This document shows positions 15,630 through 23,734 of a stretch of DNA of 64,000 bases, one piece after another; positions within the stretch are counted from its first letter, which is position 1; every line of letters starts with the position of its first letter. Source of the stretch: Spirochaetales bacterium. GTDB taxonomy: Bacteria > Spirochaetota > Spirochaetia > Treponematales > Treponemataceae. The stretch lies in contig QKEL01000003.1 of assembly GCA_003252395.1 (NCBI GenBank), positions 62,001 through 126,000 of the forward strand, written 5' to 3'. The position numbers and the translations under genes are program-made. The notes under the pieces are model-generated. The model did no database searches and had not been told where the DNA came from. It saw only the letters and a list, made by a program, of their open reading frames with translations.

Positions 15630-16420
15630 TGATTGCCCCCTGTCGAAATGCCGAATTCGCGGGCCAACGCGTGGAAGGTTTCCGCGAGATCAGTAAAGCG
15701 CATTTCCGCGTACCGGTCCAGGTGGGTCGGCATATCGTTCACGATGACGATCTTGCCTCCCGCGTTGACGGTATACTCGGGAAGGAGCGACGCGGGCCTG
15801 ACTGCCAGCGAGGAGCCGAGCACGAGCATGAGGTCAGCCCGCCGCGCCTCGTCCACCGCGCGGGAAATCGCCGCCTCGGGTAGGTTTTCCCCGAAAAAGG
15901 TAATGCCGGGCTTCAAGGCGACGCCGCAATCGGGACAGGAGGGAACCGCGCCGGAGCGGACTATCGTCGCCGCCTCCGCGAAGGGTAGCGAGTAGCCGCA
16001 TCGCCCGCACCGGTGCCACTTCGGCGAACCGTGTATCTCTATCACGTTTTTGCTCCCCGCCTTTTCGTGGAGGAGGTCCACGTTCTGCGTTATCAGGGCC
16101 GCGAGGAAGCCCTGTTCCTCCAGCGCCGCAAGTACCGCGTGCACCAGCGAGGGCCGCTTTTCGTCCAGAGCGTAGATAAAGTCGCGGGATTGGGAATAAT
16201 ACACCGTGGGGTCTTCGCGGAACACGGCGAGATCGAACATTCGGTCCGCGTCCACGGTTTGGTATAGGCCGTTTTTACCCCGAAAATCCCGGATACCCGA
16301 GAGGGTGCTCACCCCGGCGCCCGTAAACGCCACGCAGCGGCGGGCGTTCCGTATATATTCGGCGAGCCGCGCGGCGTCGCCGCCTACACGGGCCTCGCCG
16401 GCCACCGGTCCGTCTCCCAT
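15626..16420 (-). CDS. cobB: SIR2 family NAD-dependent protein deacylase
   Basis: A 264-residue sirtuin that removes acyl groups from lysines using NAD. Visible motifs: [17 protein letters not shown] (near 33), [12 protein letters not shown] (near 115), the catalytic IEIHGS, and four zinc cysteines in CGRCG and [15 protein letters not shown] and [10 protein letters not shown] close the Rossmann fold. AAGGAG lies 7 bases before the ATG. It is translationally coupled to the LUD gene and begins 10 bases after the HD-GYP gene, so the three probably form one operon. Confidence 0.9.
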   Translation of the reverse strand: MGDGPVAGEARVGGDAARLAEYIRNARRCVAFTGAGVSTLSGIRDFRGKNGLYQTVDADRMFDLAVFREDPTVYYSQSRDFIYALDEKRPSLVHAVLAALEEQGFLAALITQNVDLLHEKAGSKNVIEIHGSPKWHRCGRCGYSLPFAEAATIVRSGAVPSCPDCGVALKPGITFFGENLPEAAISRAVDEARRADLMLVLGSSLAVRPASLLPEYTVNAGGKIVIVNDMPTHLDRYAEMRFTDLAETFHALAREFGISTGGNQ

Positions 16421-16430
16421 GCGACGCTCC

Positions 16431-18479
16431 TTAAAAGGTACCGGGGGTTTCTGCCAGGAACTCCCGGTACAGGGCGCAAAACGCGTCTTTATTGCGCTCG
16501 AAACAGGAGAAAATGTCGGGGTCGAAATGGCTGCCGGCCCCTTCCTTCATGAGCGCGAAGGATTCCTCGAAGCCGAAGGGCGCCTTATAGGGCCTTCTGG
16601 TGGTGAGCGCGTCGAGCACGTCGGCAACGGCGACGATACGGGCCGAAAGGGGAATGCGTTCGCCGGAGAGCCCGGCCGGATACCCCGAGCCGTCCCACCG
16701 TTCGTGGTGTGCGGCGGCGATCTCGATTCCCATCCCGAAAAATGCGCGGCCCTTGCGGGAGAGGGAATTCTCGGCCTCGCGCAGCACGTTCGCCCCGTAC
16801 GTGGCGTGGGTTTTCATGTGCTCCCACTCGTCGGGATCGAGTTTCCCCGGCTTCAAAAGCACGTCGTCGCGTATTCCCACCTTACCGATATCGTGCATGG
16901 GGCTGAACCGCCCCAATTCCCGGATATATTCCGCCGTTATCGATTCCGCGCGCACTCCCTCGGACTGCATGAGCCGGGCCAACAGCACCGTGTAGCGGCT
17001 CATTCGGTCCAGATGGTCGGCGGTGTCCTCGTCACGCGCCTCGGCCATCTTCGCGAGCGCGAGGGTACTCGCGTATACGAGCTCGTCCACGAAGATATCC
17101 TTCTCGAAGGCAAGGGCTATGGCGTTGCGGATATTCCGCAAAAAACTGAGATGCAGGTCGGTATAGCAATCCTTCGTGAGGCTCGAGAAAAAGATAAAGC
17201 CCAAGGGCGCGCCGTTGAGGGAAAGCGGCAGGGTAATGGACGCCCGGATACCCGACTCCAAAAGTATTTTTGTGTACTCCCGCGGCTCCTTGCCCGAAGA
17301 ATACGATTCGAGGTCGTTAATGACCCTCGGCGCGCCCGACTCGAGGATGGGCCCGAGGGAACTGCCCTCGAGGTCCCAATCCCGCTCTCCCAACCGCTTC
17401 GGGAGGGAGGGAAGCGCCCCGCCCGATTCCCCGTAGGCCGCGATCAGCCTCGTTCCCCGATTGCCGGCGAAGGTCGCCACGCCGATATAGTCGTAGGGAA
17501 CGTAGCTCCTGAACGTTTTAAAAATGATCGAAAGGGTTTCCTGAAACGAGGAACCCTGGCTTATCACGCCCACCAGCCCCACCATGTCCCGCAACGCGGC
17601 GAAAGACTGGGTGACTTCGCGGGTAAGCGCCGAATACCGGCGTTTTCGCCTGTCCCCGTCATGATTCTCGAAAACGCCGAGATTGCGTATTCCCTGGTAG
17701 AAAACCGAATAGGGTTCCATGAGGAACACGTAGGTTCCGTAGAGAAACCAGATGGCCAGGATAATCAGGGCGAAAACGGTTACCGAATACATGGTCTCGT
17801 TGCGGGTCCCCCGGGCGGAAAACCGGGCGAGGGCAATGCCGTTCAGCCGATCGGAGAGCTCGAGGAGGGTCGACTCGTTTTCGTTGACAAAGATTATCGC
17901 CGCGCGGAAGGCGGCGTCCTTTACCTCGCTTGCCGCCACGGTTTCCAGCCGCGGAAGGAAGGAAAGCCACAGGGAGCGAAGCTCGCCGATGGTCGAGGCG
18001 AACCGGGGATCGTCAAGGTCGAATAGCTCCAGCGGCTTGCCGGTTTCCGCGCCGACGGGAGAAACGGCCTTAACGACGTCTAAGGGAAGATACCCCGCGG
18101 ATACGTGGGAGAGGACGGAATCGAACGCGCTCGCGGCGGCGCGCAAGGAGGACCGCGTATCCGCGAGTTTGGCGCGAAGCGTGTCCGTATCCTGCAGCCG
18201 GGCGTCCGTCCCGAGGGCGTCCAGGAGCGAAGATATGCGGTTTACGTCCTTCGCGACCATTTGGGTTAACATGCGCTGACGGCCCAGGACGTTTAATATG
18301 CCGTTATGCTCCGCCTCGTGCGCGTCGAATAGGACGAACGAATAGGCGACCAGGCAGGCGATTACCGCGATCGTAACGGCCACGGCGATAAAGCGGTATT
18401 TAAAGAATTTGGTCAGGGAGGACTGCCGGGCATGGTCTTGGCCTTTCCGCCCCTTTTGAAGAAAATCTTTCGCGCTCAT
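16431..18479 (-). CDS. Membrane sensor with GAF and HD-GYP domains
   Basis: A 682-residue cyclic-di-GMP phosphodiesterase. A membrane helix (about 28-50) precedes a periplasmic PilJ-type helical sensor ([19 protein letters not shown], near 63). A second helix (about 230-250), a GAF domain (about 300-450) and HD-GYP (about 470-660) follow. All signature parts are intact: [21 protein letters not shown] and [12 protein letters not shown]. It should hydrolyse cyclic-di-GMP in the cytoplasm in response to a periplasmic signal. The PilJ-type sensor suggests nitrate or similar small ligands, without proof. Confidence 0.9.
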   Translation of the reverse strand: MSAKDFLQKGRKGQDHARQSSLTKFFKYRFIAVAVTIAVIACLVAYSFVLFDAHEAEHNGILNVLGRQRMLTQMVAKDVNRISSLLDALGTDARLQDTDTLRAKLADTRSSLRAAASAFDSVLSHVSAGYLPLDVVKAVSPVGAETGKPLELFDLDDPRFASTIGELRSLWLSFLPRLETVAASEVKDAAFRAAIIFVNENESTLLELSDRLNGIALARFSARGTRNETMYSVTVFALIILAIWFLYGTYVFLMEPYSVFYQGIRNLGVFENHDGDRRKRRYSALTREVTQSFAALRDMVGLVGVISQGSSFQETLSIIFKTFRSYVPYDYIGVATFAGNRGTRLIAAYGESGGALPSLPKRLGERDWDLEGSSLGPILESGAPRVINDLESYSSGKEPREYTKILLESGIRASITLPLSLNGAPLGFIFFSSLTKDCYTDLHLSFLRNIRNAIALAFEKDIFVDELVYASTLALAKMAEARDEDTADHLDRMSRYTVLLARLMQSEGVRAESITAEYIRELGRFSPMHDIGKVGIRDDVLLKPGKLDPDEWEHMKTHATYGANVLREAENSLSRKGRAFFGMGIEIAAAHHERWDGSGYPAGLSGERIPLSARIVAVADVLDALTTRRPYKAPFGFEESFALMKEGAGSHFDPDIFSCFERNKDAFCALYREFLAETPGTF

Positions 18480-18574
18480 ATTCGTTTTAAGAGTCCGTCA
18501 AAAAGGATTACAAGTCAAGCGTACCGAGAAGCGATCGCCGGGGGAACGGTTCCCTCCCGTATGTTTTGAACCCC

Positions 18575-18793
18575 TTACCGACCGTGAACGTACCGCGCGT
18601 TGTATTCCCGGTTTACGTCGGCGATTTCCTTTTCGCCCTCGATGTACGGAAGGAACAGGTCCCAGGGATCCCCGCCGCCAAGGACCCCGCACGCCGAGCA
18701 GTTGTCGCAACCGCCGCCGCCGCAAGAAAGCGAACGCCTCACTATTTCTTCCCGCTCCTCGCGGGTCGTATTCGCTATCGAGAAAGGATTCAT
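18575..18793 (-). CDS. Small Cys-rich protein of the type annotated 'purine biosynthesis protein PurH'
   Basis: A 72-residue protein. It begins MNPFSIANTTREEREEIVRR, has five cysteines in SCGGGGCDNCSACG, and ends YIEGEKEIADVNREYNARYV. I recognise this layout from small spirochaete and clostridial proteins that databases label PurH although they lack AICAR transformylase domains, so that name should not be taken as function. AGGAGG lies 5 bases before the ATG. A metal-binding role is inferred from the cysteines. Confidence 0.78.
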   Translation of the reverse strand: MNPFSIANTTREEREEIVRRSLSCGGGGCDNCSACGVLGGGDPWDLFLPYIEGEKEIADVNREYNARYVHGR

Positions 18794-18851
18794 AAAACCT
18801 CCTCACCTTCGCCCTTTAAAGATAAGCTTGCCATGGGGAAAATACCAGAGT

Positions 18852-18880
18852 TTTATGATACTTTTAGTAGGGCTTATCAA
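18852..18880 (-). promoter_or_regulatory. Candidate promoter of the small Cys-rich protein gene
   Basis: On the minus strand: TTGATA (18880-18875), 17-nt spacer, CATAAA (18857-18852). It lies about 60 nt before the AGGAGG-preceded ATG at 18793. Confidence 0.45.
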
Positions 18881-19012
18881 GAAACCTAACGCGATGCTCG
18901 AAGGCAATCGTAGCCAACATAAACAAAATGGTTTTTAAAAATCCCATTATTCCAAATACCGTAACGGTCGGAACCCAAGGGCGGGCGTAGCGAGTCGCGT
19001 TCGGAGGGAACC

Positions 19013-19192
19013 GTGGTTGCCAACCGAAGGCCCGCCGACGGGGCTCTCGGCGTGATCTTCAGCTGTGACGGCCTGGTCAGCGCGGCAATAGACCGCGTGC
19101 AGGGAATAGACTTGAACGCCGATATCCAGAAATACCGAATTCCGACCGTGAGAAGCATCGTCGACCAGGAAGGCATTGCCCTATCCGCCTAA
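19013..19192 (+). CDS. Possible 59-residue ORF or gene remnant
   Basis: In the 540-bp gap between the Cys-rich gene and GAPDH, a GTG at 19013 with GGAGGG four bases upstream opens 59 codons. They include GALGVIFSCDGLVSAAIDRV and KYRIPTVRSIVDQEG. GC at third positions is high, as in real genes here. Another frame downstream (19201-19260) gives ARIYAYGYSPGLETHS, which hints at a frameshifted remnant. I do not recognise either part. The rest of the gap (18881-19012 and 19261-19331) shows nothing further. Confidence 0.35.
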   Translation: MVANRRPADGALGVIFSCDGLVSAAIDRVQGIDLNADIQKYRIPTVRSIVDQEGIALSA

Positions 19193-19331
19193 CGGACTCG
19201 GGCGCCAGGATCTACGCGTATGGCTATTCGCCGGGCCTCGAAACCCATTCTACCGGTTAGCGCTGCCCCATCTCCCAGGATATCGCGTAAACCCGTCGCG
19301 CCATTCGCGCATCCCGCCCAGGACGGACAGG

Positions 19332-20339
19332 TCAGAGACCCTTCCGATCGATCAGCGCAGCGAGATCGACGAGCCGGTTCGAGAAGCCCCATTCGTTGTC
19401 GTACCAGGAAAGCACCTTCACCATCCGCTTGCCGATTACGAGGGTCGAAAGGGCGTCCACCACTGAAGACCGCGGATCGCCCTGATAATCGGAAGAAACG
19501 AGCGGCTCCTCGGAATAGCCGAGAATGCCCCTCAGTTTTCCCTCCGAAGCCGCGCGGAAGGCCGCGTTAACCTCATCCACGGTCACGTCGCGGCTCAGCG
19601 TTACCGTCAGGTCCACGATCGACACGACCGGGACCGGCACGCGGAGCGAGTAGCCGGTGAGCTTTCCGTCCAGGGCCGGGATAACCCTGCCGATCGCCTT
19701 GGCGGCGCCGCTCGAGTACGGGACTATGGAAAGGGCCGCGGCCCTCGCGCCCCGCAGGTCCCTTTCCGGCCCGTCGTGCAGGACCTGGCTATTCGTGTAC
19801 GCATGGGTCGTGTTCATTAAGCCGTGCTCGATCCCGAAAGCCTCGTGAAGCACCAGGGCGACCGGCGCGAGTCCGTTCGTCGTGCAGGAACCGTTGCTAA
19901 TCACCGTATGCCTCGCGGGATCGTACAGGCCGTCGTTCACGCCCATCACGACGGTCAGGTCGTCGCCCTTGGCCGGGGCCGAGACGATCACCTTTTTTGC
20001 GCCCTTCGCGCCCAAATGCCTATCCGCGTCGGCCCGCGCGGTGAAGCGGCCGGTCGACTCGATCACCACGTCCGCCCCGACCTCGGCCCAGGGAATGTTA
20101 CCGGGATCGCGTTCGGCGAACACACGAATTCGTCGCGAATCGACCCTCAGCTCGCCCTCGCCGTATTCCACCGCGGGGCCGAACGTTCCGAGGAGGGAAT
20201 CGCGCTTCAGAAGATGGGCCAGGGTGCGGCTGTCGGTCAGGTCGTTTACGGCGACGACTCGAATGTCAGACCTGCCCCACGCGGCCCTCAGGAAATTGCG
20301 GCCGATGCGGCCAAAACCGTTAATACCGATGTTCAGCAT
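19332..20339 (-). CDS. gap: Glyceraldehyde-3-phosphate dehydrogenase, type I
   Basis: A 335-residue glycolytic enzyme that converts glyceraldehyde-3-phosphate and phosphate to 1,3-bisphosphoglycerate with NAD. NAD-binding GINGFGRIGRN is at residues 4-14. The catalytic cysteine sits in SNGSCTTNGLAP and the histidine in HAYTNSQ. Two normally conserved places differ: SNG for SNA before the cysteine, and VPYSSGAAKAIG where most type I enzymes have IPTSTGAAKAVG. AAGGAG lies 8 bases before the ATG. It may be a divergent paralogue with altered phosphate binding. Confidence 0.92.
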   Translation of the reverse strand: MLNIGINGFGRIGRNFLRAAWGRSDIRVVAVNDLTDSRTLAHLLKRDSLLGTFGPAVEYGEGELRVDSRRIRVFAERDPGNIPWAEVGADVVIESTGRFTARADADRHLGAKGAKKVIVSAPAKGDDLTVVMGVNDGLYDPARHTVISNGSCTTNGLAPVALVLHEAFGIEHGLMNTTHAYTNSQVLHDGPERDLRGARAAALSIVPYSSGAAKAIGRVIPALDGKLTGYSLRVPVPVVSIVDLTVTLSRDVTVDEVNAAFRAASEGKLRGILGYSEEPLVSSDYQGDPRSSVVDALSTLVIGKRMVKVLSWYDNEWGFSNRLVDLAALIDRKGL

Positions 20340-20423
20340 GGTTTATCTCCTTGCTACTTTTGCGTTCCTTCTTACAATCAAAGTATATACAAAGAGAAAC
20401 ATGGCATACATGACAACTTTATA

Positions 20424-21398
20424 TCATATACTGCCAAAACGTTCGCGATAATCGGTCGGTGAAATGCCGAGGTTTCGGTCGAAAAGACGACGGAGATTAA
20501 GGGCGGTCGATAGGCCGCAGGCGGAGGCTACTTCTTCCAGGGTTTCCCTCCCCTGCTCCAGGCGCTGCCGGGCGGCTTCCAGTCGGAGGTCCTCCACGAA
20601 GCGGGCGGGGGTCGTTCCGGTTTCATGGGCGAAAACCCGGCAAAAGTTCCTGAGGCTCATTGCGGCCCGGTCGGCCAGGCGCTCGACGCTCAAGTCCTCG
20701 TCGAGGTTCTCCAGCGCCCAGCTTTGCACCTTGCCGATCGGGGTTTCGGGGTCCGCCTGGCTCGCGAGGAAACGGCTGAACTGGGCTTGCCCCCCGGGGC
20801 GGCGGAGATAGAGAACCAACTCCCGGGCGACTTCCCGGGCCACGGCGGAGCCCAGGTCCTCGGCGACGAGGGCCAGGGTCAGGTCGAAGCCGGAACTCGC
20901 CCCGGCGGAGGTCCAAACCGGGCCGTCGCGCACGTATATCGAATCGCGGTCCACGGAGGTAGTCGGCGAGAGGCGTTCCAGGGTATCGAAAAACCGCCAG
21001 TGGGTGGTGGCCCGCCGGTTTTCGAGAAGGCCGGCCTGGGCGAGAAGTAGGGCGCCGCCGCAAACCGACACGGTCCGTCGCGCCTTGCCGGAGGCATTGC
21101 GCAGCCAGGGAACGGCCACGGCCTCCTGTTCGGCCGCAACGGCCCGGTTCGTGACCACGATGGTATCCCACGCCCGATCGGGATCGATTTCGGAAAGGCT
21201 ATAATCGGCGAGAAGATGCAGTCCCGAACGGCCAAGCACCGTCCGGTGGGCCTGGGGCGTCGCCGTCGTAACGCGATACGGCAGGTTGTCCGGCGAAAAA
21301 CGCCGGTTCGCCTGATCGAGAATGTCAACGACCCCGGTGGGCTCGAACAGCATGCCGCCGTCGGGTACGATAAGCAGGAATTCGCGGGTATGTGCCAT
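20424..21398 (-). CDS. GlxA family regulator (DJ-1/PfpI plus AraC helix-turn-helix)
   Basis: A 324-residue transcription factor. Residues about 5-180 form a class I glutamine amidotransferase-like DJ-1/PfpI domain (FLLIVPDGGMLFEPTGVVDI). The nucleophile-elbow segment VSVCGGALLLAQAG retains a cysteine. Residues about 215-320 form the AraC DNA-binding part (AMSLRNFCRVFAHETGTTPA, then STALNLRRLFDRNLGISPTD). Start chosen at 21398 because AATACT ends 7 bases upstream; the ATG at 21416 would be upstream of transcription. Target unknown; it might control the adjacent flavodoxin/barrel pair or gap. Confidence 0.87.
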   Translation of the reverse strand: MAHTREFLLIVPDGGMLFEPTGVVDILDQANRRFSPDNLPYRVTTATPQAHRTVLGRSGLHLLADYSLSEIDPDRAWDTIVVTNRAVAAEQEAVAVPWLRNASGKARRTVSVCGGALLLAQAGLLENRRATTHWRFFDTLERLSPTTSVDRDSIYVRDGPVWTSAGASSGFDLTLALVAEDLGSAVAREVARELVLYLRRPGGQAQFSRFLASQADPETPIGKVQSWALENLDEDLSVERLADRAAMSLRNFCRVFAHETGTTPARFVEDLRLEAARQRLEQGRETLEEVASACGLSTALNLRRLFDRNLGISPTDYRERFGSI

Positions 21399-21404
21399 AA
21401 GGCA

Positions 21405-21410
21405 AGTATT
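21405..21410 (-). promoter_or_regulatory. -10 box of the GlxA-type gene, leaderless type
   Basis: AATACT on the minus strand lies six bases before the ATG at 21398. ATGGCA, four of six matches to the -35 consensus, lies 18 nt further up. No Shine-Dalgarno site. Confidence 0.4.
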
Positions 21411-21461
21411 GCGCATTTAAGCATTTCTTGCCATATCTACTCCGACAAAAAACCAATAAAA

Positions 21462-22130
21462 TCACTCGTTTCCCACGAGGCTTCTCGCGAATTCCCCGGC
21501 TTTCGCGAGGTCTTCGGCGTTGGGTCGGCCCTTGTTTATGCCACCGAATAAAAATAAAAAGCTGTTTTTGTTGAAGCCCGCGGTATTGAACTCTCCGACA
21601 ACCTCGCAGCCCTTGCTCAGGAGTATAGTCCTGAGGGCTTCATGCGGATCCCCGAATCCGTGCTTCAGGTCAGTCGCCCGGGAAACCCCGCTCGTGGAGA
21701 AAATGAATGCCTTCTTGCCGCAATTCTCGGGAAGCCGTTCCGCCGCGGCGAGGAGAAGCCCATGGTGGCGCTGGTCGAAAATCCCCGAACCGAATCCGAT
21801 CAGCGCGTAATTCCGAAGGCTTTCGGCCGTCGCGGCTTCCGTCGAAAGGACGTCGGCGTTTAGGGCCAAGGCCATTTCGTCCGCTATTTTCTTCGTGCTT
21901 CCCGACGGCGCCGACAAAAGGACTATCGCGCGGCCGGTCCCGGCAACCGCTTCAGTGGAGCCCATACCGACTTCCAGCCCGGTAGCGGCGCTCGTTCCGT
22001 CCAGCCCGTTTCCGGTAGCCGCGCAGGAAGAAAGGGCGCCCCAAACCGCCAAACCGAAAAAGGCCCGAAGGCGCCCGCGCGCGCCAACCGTCGAAGAGCG
22101 GGGCAGGTCTCCCCTCGCAGGCAACCGCAT
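21462..22130 (-). CDS. Flavodoxin-fold lipoprotein
   Basis: A 222-residue protein with a signal sequence ending in a lipobox (WGALSSC, Cys near residue 36). A flavodoxin-like domain follows (AIVLLSAPSGSTKKIADEMA, YALIGFGSGIF, KKAFIFSTSGVS). It should be anchored in the envelope, which is unusual for a flavodoxin fold because flavodoxins are normally cytoplasmic. The start at 22130 overlaps the upstream stop as TGATG, so it is translationally coupled to the outer-membrane barrel gene. Electron transfer is inferred; FMN binding is not certain. Confidence 0.7.
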   Translation of the reverse strand: MRLPARGDLPRSSTVGARGRLRAFFGLAVWGALSSCAATGNGLDGTSAATGLEVGMGSTEAVAGTGRAIVLLSAPSGSTKKIADEMALALNADVLSTEAATAESLRNYALIGFGSGIFDQRHHGLLLAAAERLPENCGKKAFIFSTSGVSRATDLKHGFGDPHEALRTILLSKGCEVVGEFNTAGFNKNSFLFLFGGINKGRPNAEDLAKAGEFARSLVGNE

Positions 22131-22801
22131 CAGAACTTGATTCCAAGGTAGACATTCGGCTCGAACAGCACGTAGTTCTTGCTCCATGGGCTGTTTTCTA
22201 CCTGCCGGAACGATTCCGGAACCGCGGTCATTACGGGCCAGTAATTGAGGTGAACCTGCGGAGCGACGTAAAACCTTCCCCGCAAGAATTCAAACCGGTA
22301 ACCGACATGGTACGAGGTATACAGCCTAAACCCGTTCTTGATCGCGTCGCCGTCGGTATCGAGATAGGTTTGCGCCATCGGCATGATTTCCACCGCCCCG
22401 AAAAGGCCCTCCCAAAACCGACGCTGGTAACAAAGCCCCGCGCCGTACTCGAGCAATCTCCCCGGGTAATACGAGCTTTCCTTCATCAGATGGTCGGAAT
22501 CCCACAACTGGATGCCGAGGGGCTCGAACAGCTTCCAGGTCGCTATCTTTATCTCGACTTTATCCTTATCCGTGATTTGGTACCCGAAGTGGAATTCGTA
22601 CATCTGGATGTTCGTCGCTTCCTCCCCGAAGTTCATGAAGGAATGCCAGGTGGTCGCTACGGAAAATTTCCTGTCTTCGGATGAAAGGGCTCCCGCCGCG
22701 CAAAGGAACGCCAGCAGGCACGCAGCGATACGGGCCTTCAGGCCGGCCCGAAGCGGGCTTACGGTATCCGTCGCGCGGGTTCCGAAAAAACTCAATGTCA
22801 T
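22130..22801 (-). CDS. Outer-membrane beta-barrel protein
   Basis: A 223-residue exported protein. A cleavable signal peptide (AACLLAFLCAAGALS) is followed by alternating aromatic beta strands (MYEFHFGYQITDKDKVEIKI, GFRLYTSYHVGYRFEFL) and a C-terminal NVYLGIKF strand ending in Phe, as in barrel proteins recognised by BamA. GGAGG seven bases upstream fixes the start at 22801, not 22855. No specific family recognised. Coupled to the flavodoxin lipoprotein, so the two probably act together in the envelope. Confidence 0.75.
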   Translation of the reverse strand: MTLSFFGTRATDTVSPLRAGLKARIAACLLAFLCAAGALSSEDRKFSVATTWHSFMNFGEEATNIQMYEFHFGYQITDKDKVEIKIATWKLFEPLGIQLWDSDHLMKESSYYPGRLLEYGAGLCYQRRFWEGLFGAVEIMPMAQTYLDTDGDAIKNGFRLYTSYHVGYRFEFLRGRFYVAPQVHLNYWPVMTAVPESFRQVENSPWSKNYVLFEPNVYLGIKF

Positions 22802-22881
22802 GATAACCTCCGTTTTGCTTACGGAAAGGTTACCCTGACGCCGCGCGGATATCAATTGACGAAAGTCAAGAAAGAACGGGG

Positions 22882-23484
22882 TCAGCCCTTTTTCGAAATC
22901 CGTTTCCTGATCCGGCTTAAGGATTCGGGCTTAATCCCGAGGTAGCTTGCCAATTGATATTGGGGAACGCGCTGGACCAGGGCGTTCTCGTTCTTTACGA
23001 GGGCGAGGTACCGTTGCTCGGGCGACGACATTTTAAAGCCGTCAAAACGGTCCTTGTACCCGGCCATGATTTTTTCTCCCATGACGCGGGAGAGCTTTTC
23101 TAGCTGGGGATACTTCGCGTACAGTTCCGTTTCCATGTCGGGAGTGCCCACTACGGCCACGGTGGTTTCGAGGCATTCGAGATACAGTTCCGAAGGCTCT
23201 CCCGTGCCGTAACAGGAAGGGGAAACGACCTGTTCTTCCAGGTGGAAATCGGTGGTTACCTCTTCATCGTTTTTGAAGTAATACGTCCTTACGAGCCCCT
23301 CCAAGATGAAGTAGCACTCGTTGCAGGGCTGGCCCCGTTTCAGGAGGATCGTGCCTTTCGGATATTCCCGGATGAACATTCTCTCGGAAAGCGCCCGCTC
23401 CAGTTCTTCGCTGAGTTCGATATATTTCGAAAGGTACCGGGTTAATTCCCCTGCCCTGCCGGAATGGTTCCCGCTTTCTTCCAT
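22882..23484 (-). CDS. Crp/Fnr family transcription regulator
   Basis: A 200-residue regulator. Residues about 15-130 form a cNMP-binding fold (YPKGTILLKRGQPCNECYFI, LEGLVRTYYF). The C-terminal winged helix includes VPQYQLASYLGIKPESLSRI. The usual cAMP arginine/serine loop is not evident, so the ligand may be something else. It lies 80 bp upstream of the barrel gene on the same strand and may control that pair. Initiation signals are weak (GAGG 12 bases upstream). Confidence 0.87.
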   Translation of the reverse strand: MEESGNHSGRAGELTRYLSKYIELSEELERALSERMFIREYPKGTILLKRGQPCNECYFILEGLVRTYYFKNDEEVTTDFHLEEQVVSPSCYGTGEPSELYLECLETTVAVVGTPDMETELYAKYPQLEKLSRVMGEKIMAGYKDRFDGFKMSSPEQRYLALVKNENALVQRVPQYQLASYLGIKPESLSRIRKRISKKG

Positions 23485-23624
23485 GCTTTCTTCTATCCTC
23501 GATCCCGCGGCTTATATGCGTCGGGCACCGGGCGACCGGCGCCGGAAAACCCCTGTGAAAGTATAGCCGGTCAGGGTCGAAAAAGTCGAGCGAGTTCCTA
23601 ATGGCCGATTACGTCTAACGAGCG

Positions 23625-23642
23625 AAGGGGAAGTATCCCCTT
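23625..23642. terminator. Hairpin, possible terminator component
   Basis: AAGGGGA-AGTA-TCCCCTT is a perfect 7-bp stem with a 4-nt loop. It lies 16 bp from a larger hairpin. No U-tract follows on either strand. Confidence 0.3.
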
Positions 23643-23658
23643 GGCTCTGAAAGTTTCC

Positions 23659-23691
23659 GCCCGGCTATCCGCGTTCCGCGGATAGCCGGGC
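23659..23691 (-). terminator. Strong hairpin downstream of the oxidoreductase gene
   Basis: GCCCGGCTATCCGCG and CGCGGATAGCCGGGC form a perfect 15-bp stem around TTC. It begins 44 bp after the stop of the minus-strand oxidoreductase gene. The sequence after it on that strand has only a weak T-run (TTTC). I call it a terminator because of its place and stability. The rest of the 250-bp gap shows nothing else clear. Confidence 0.55.
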
Positions 23692-23734
23692 AAAAACGTT
23701 TCTCCGCCAACCCCTCGTGCGCATTTCTCGATCC

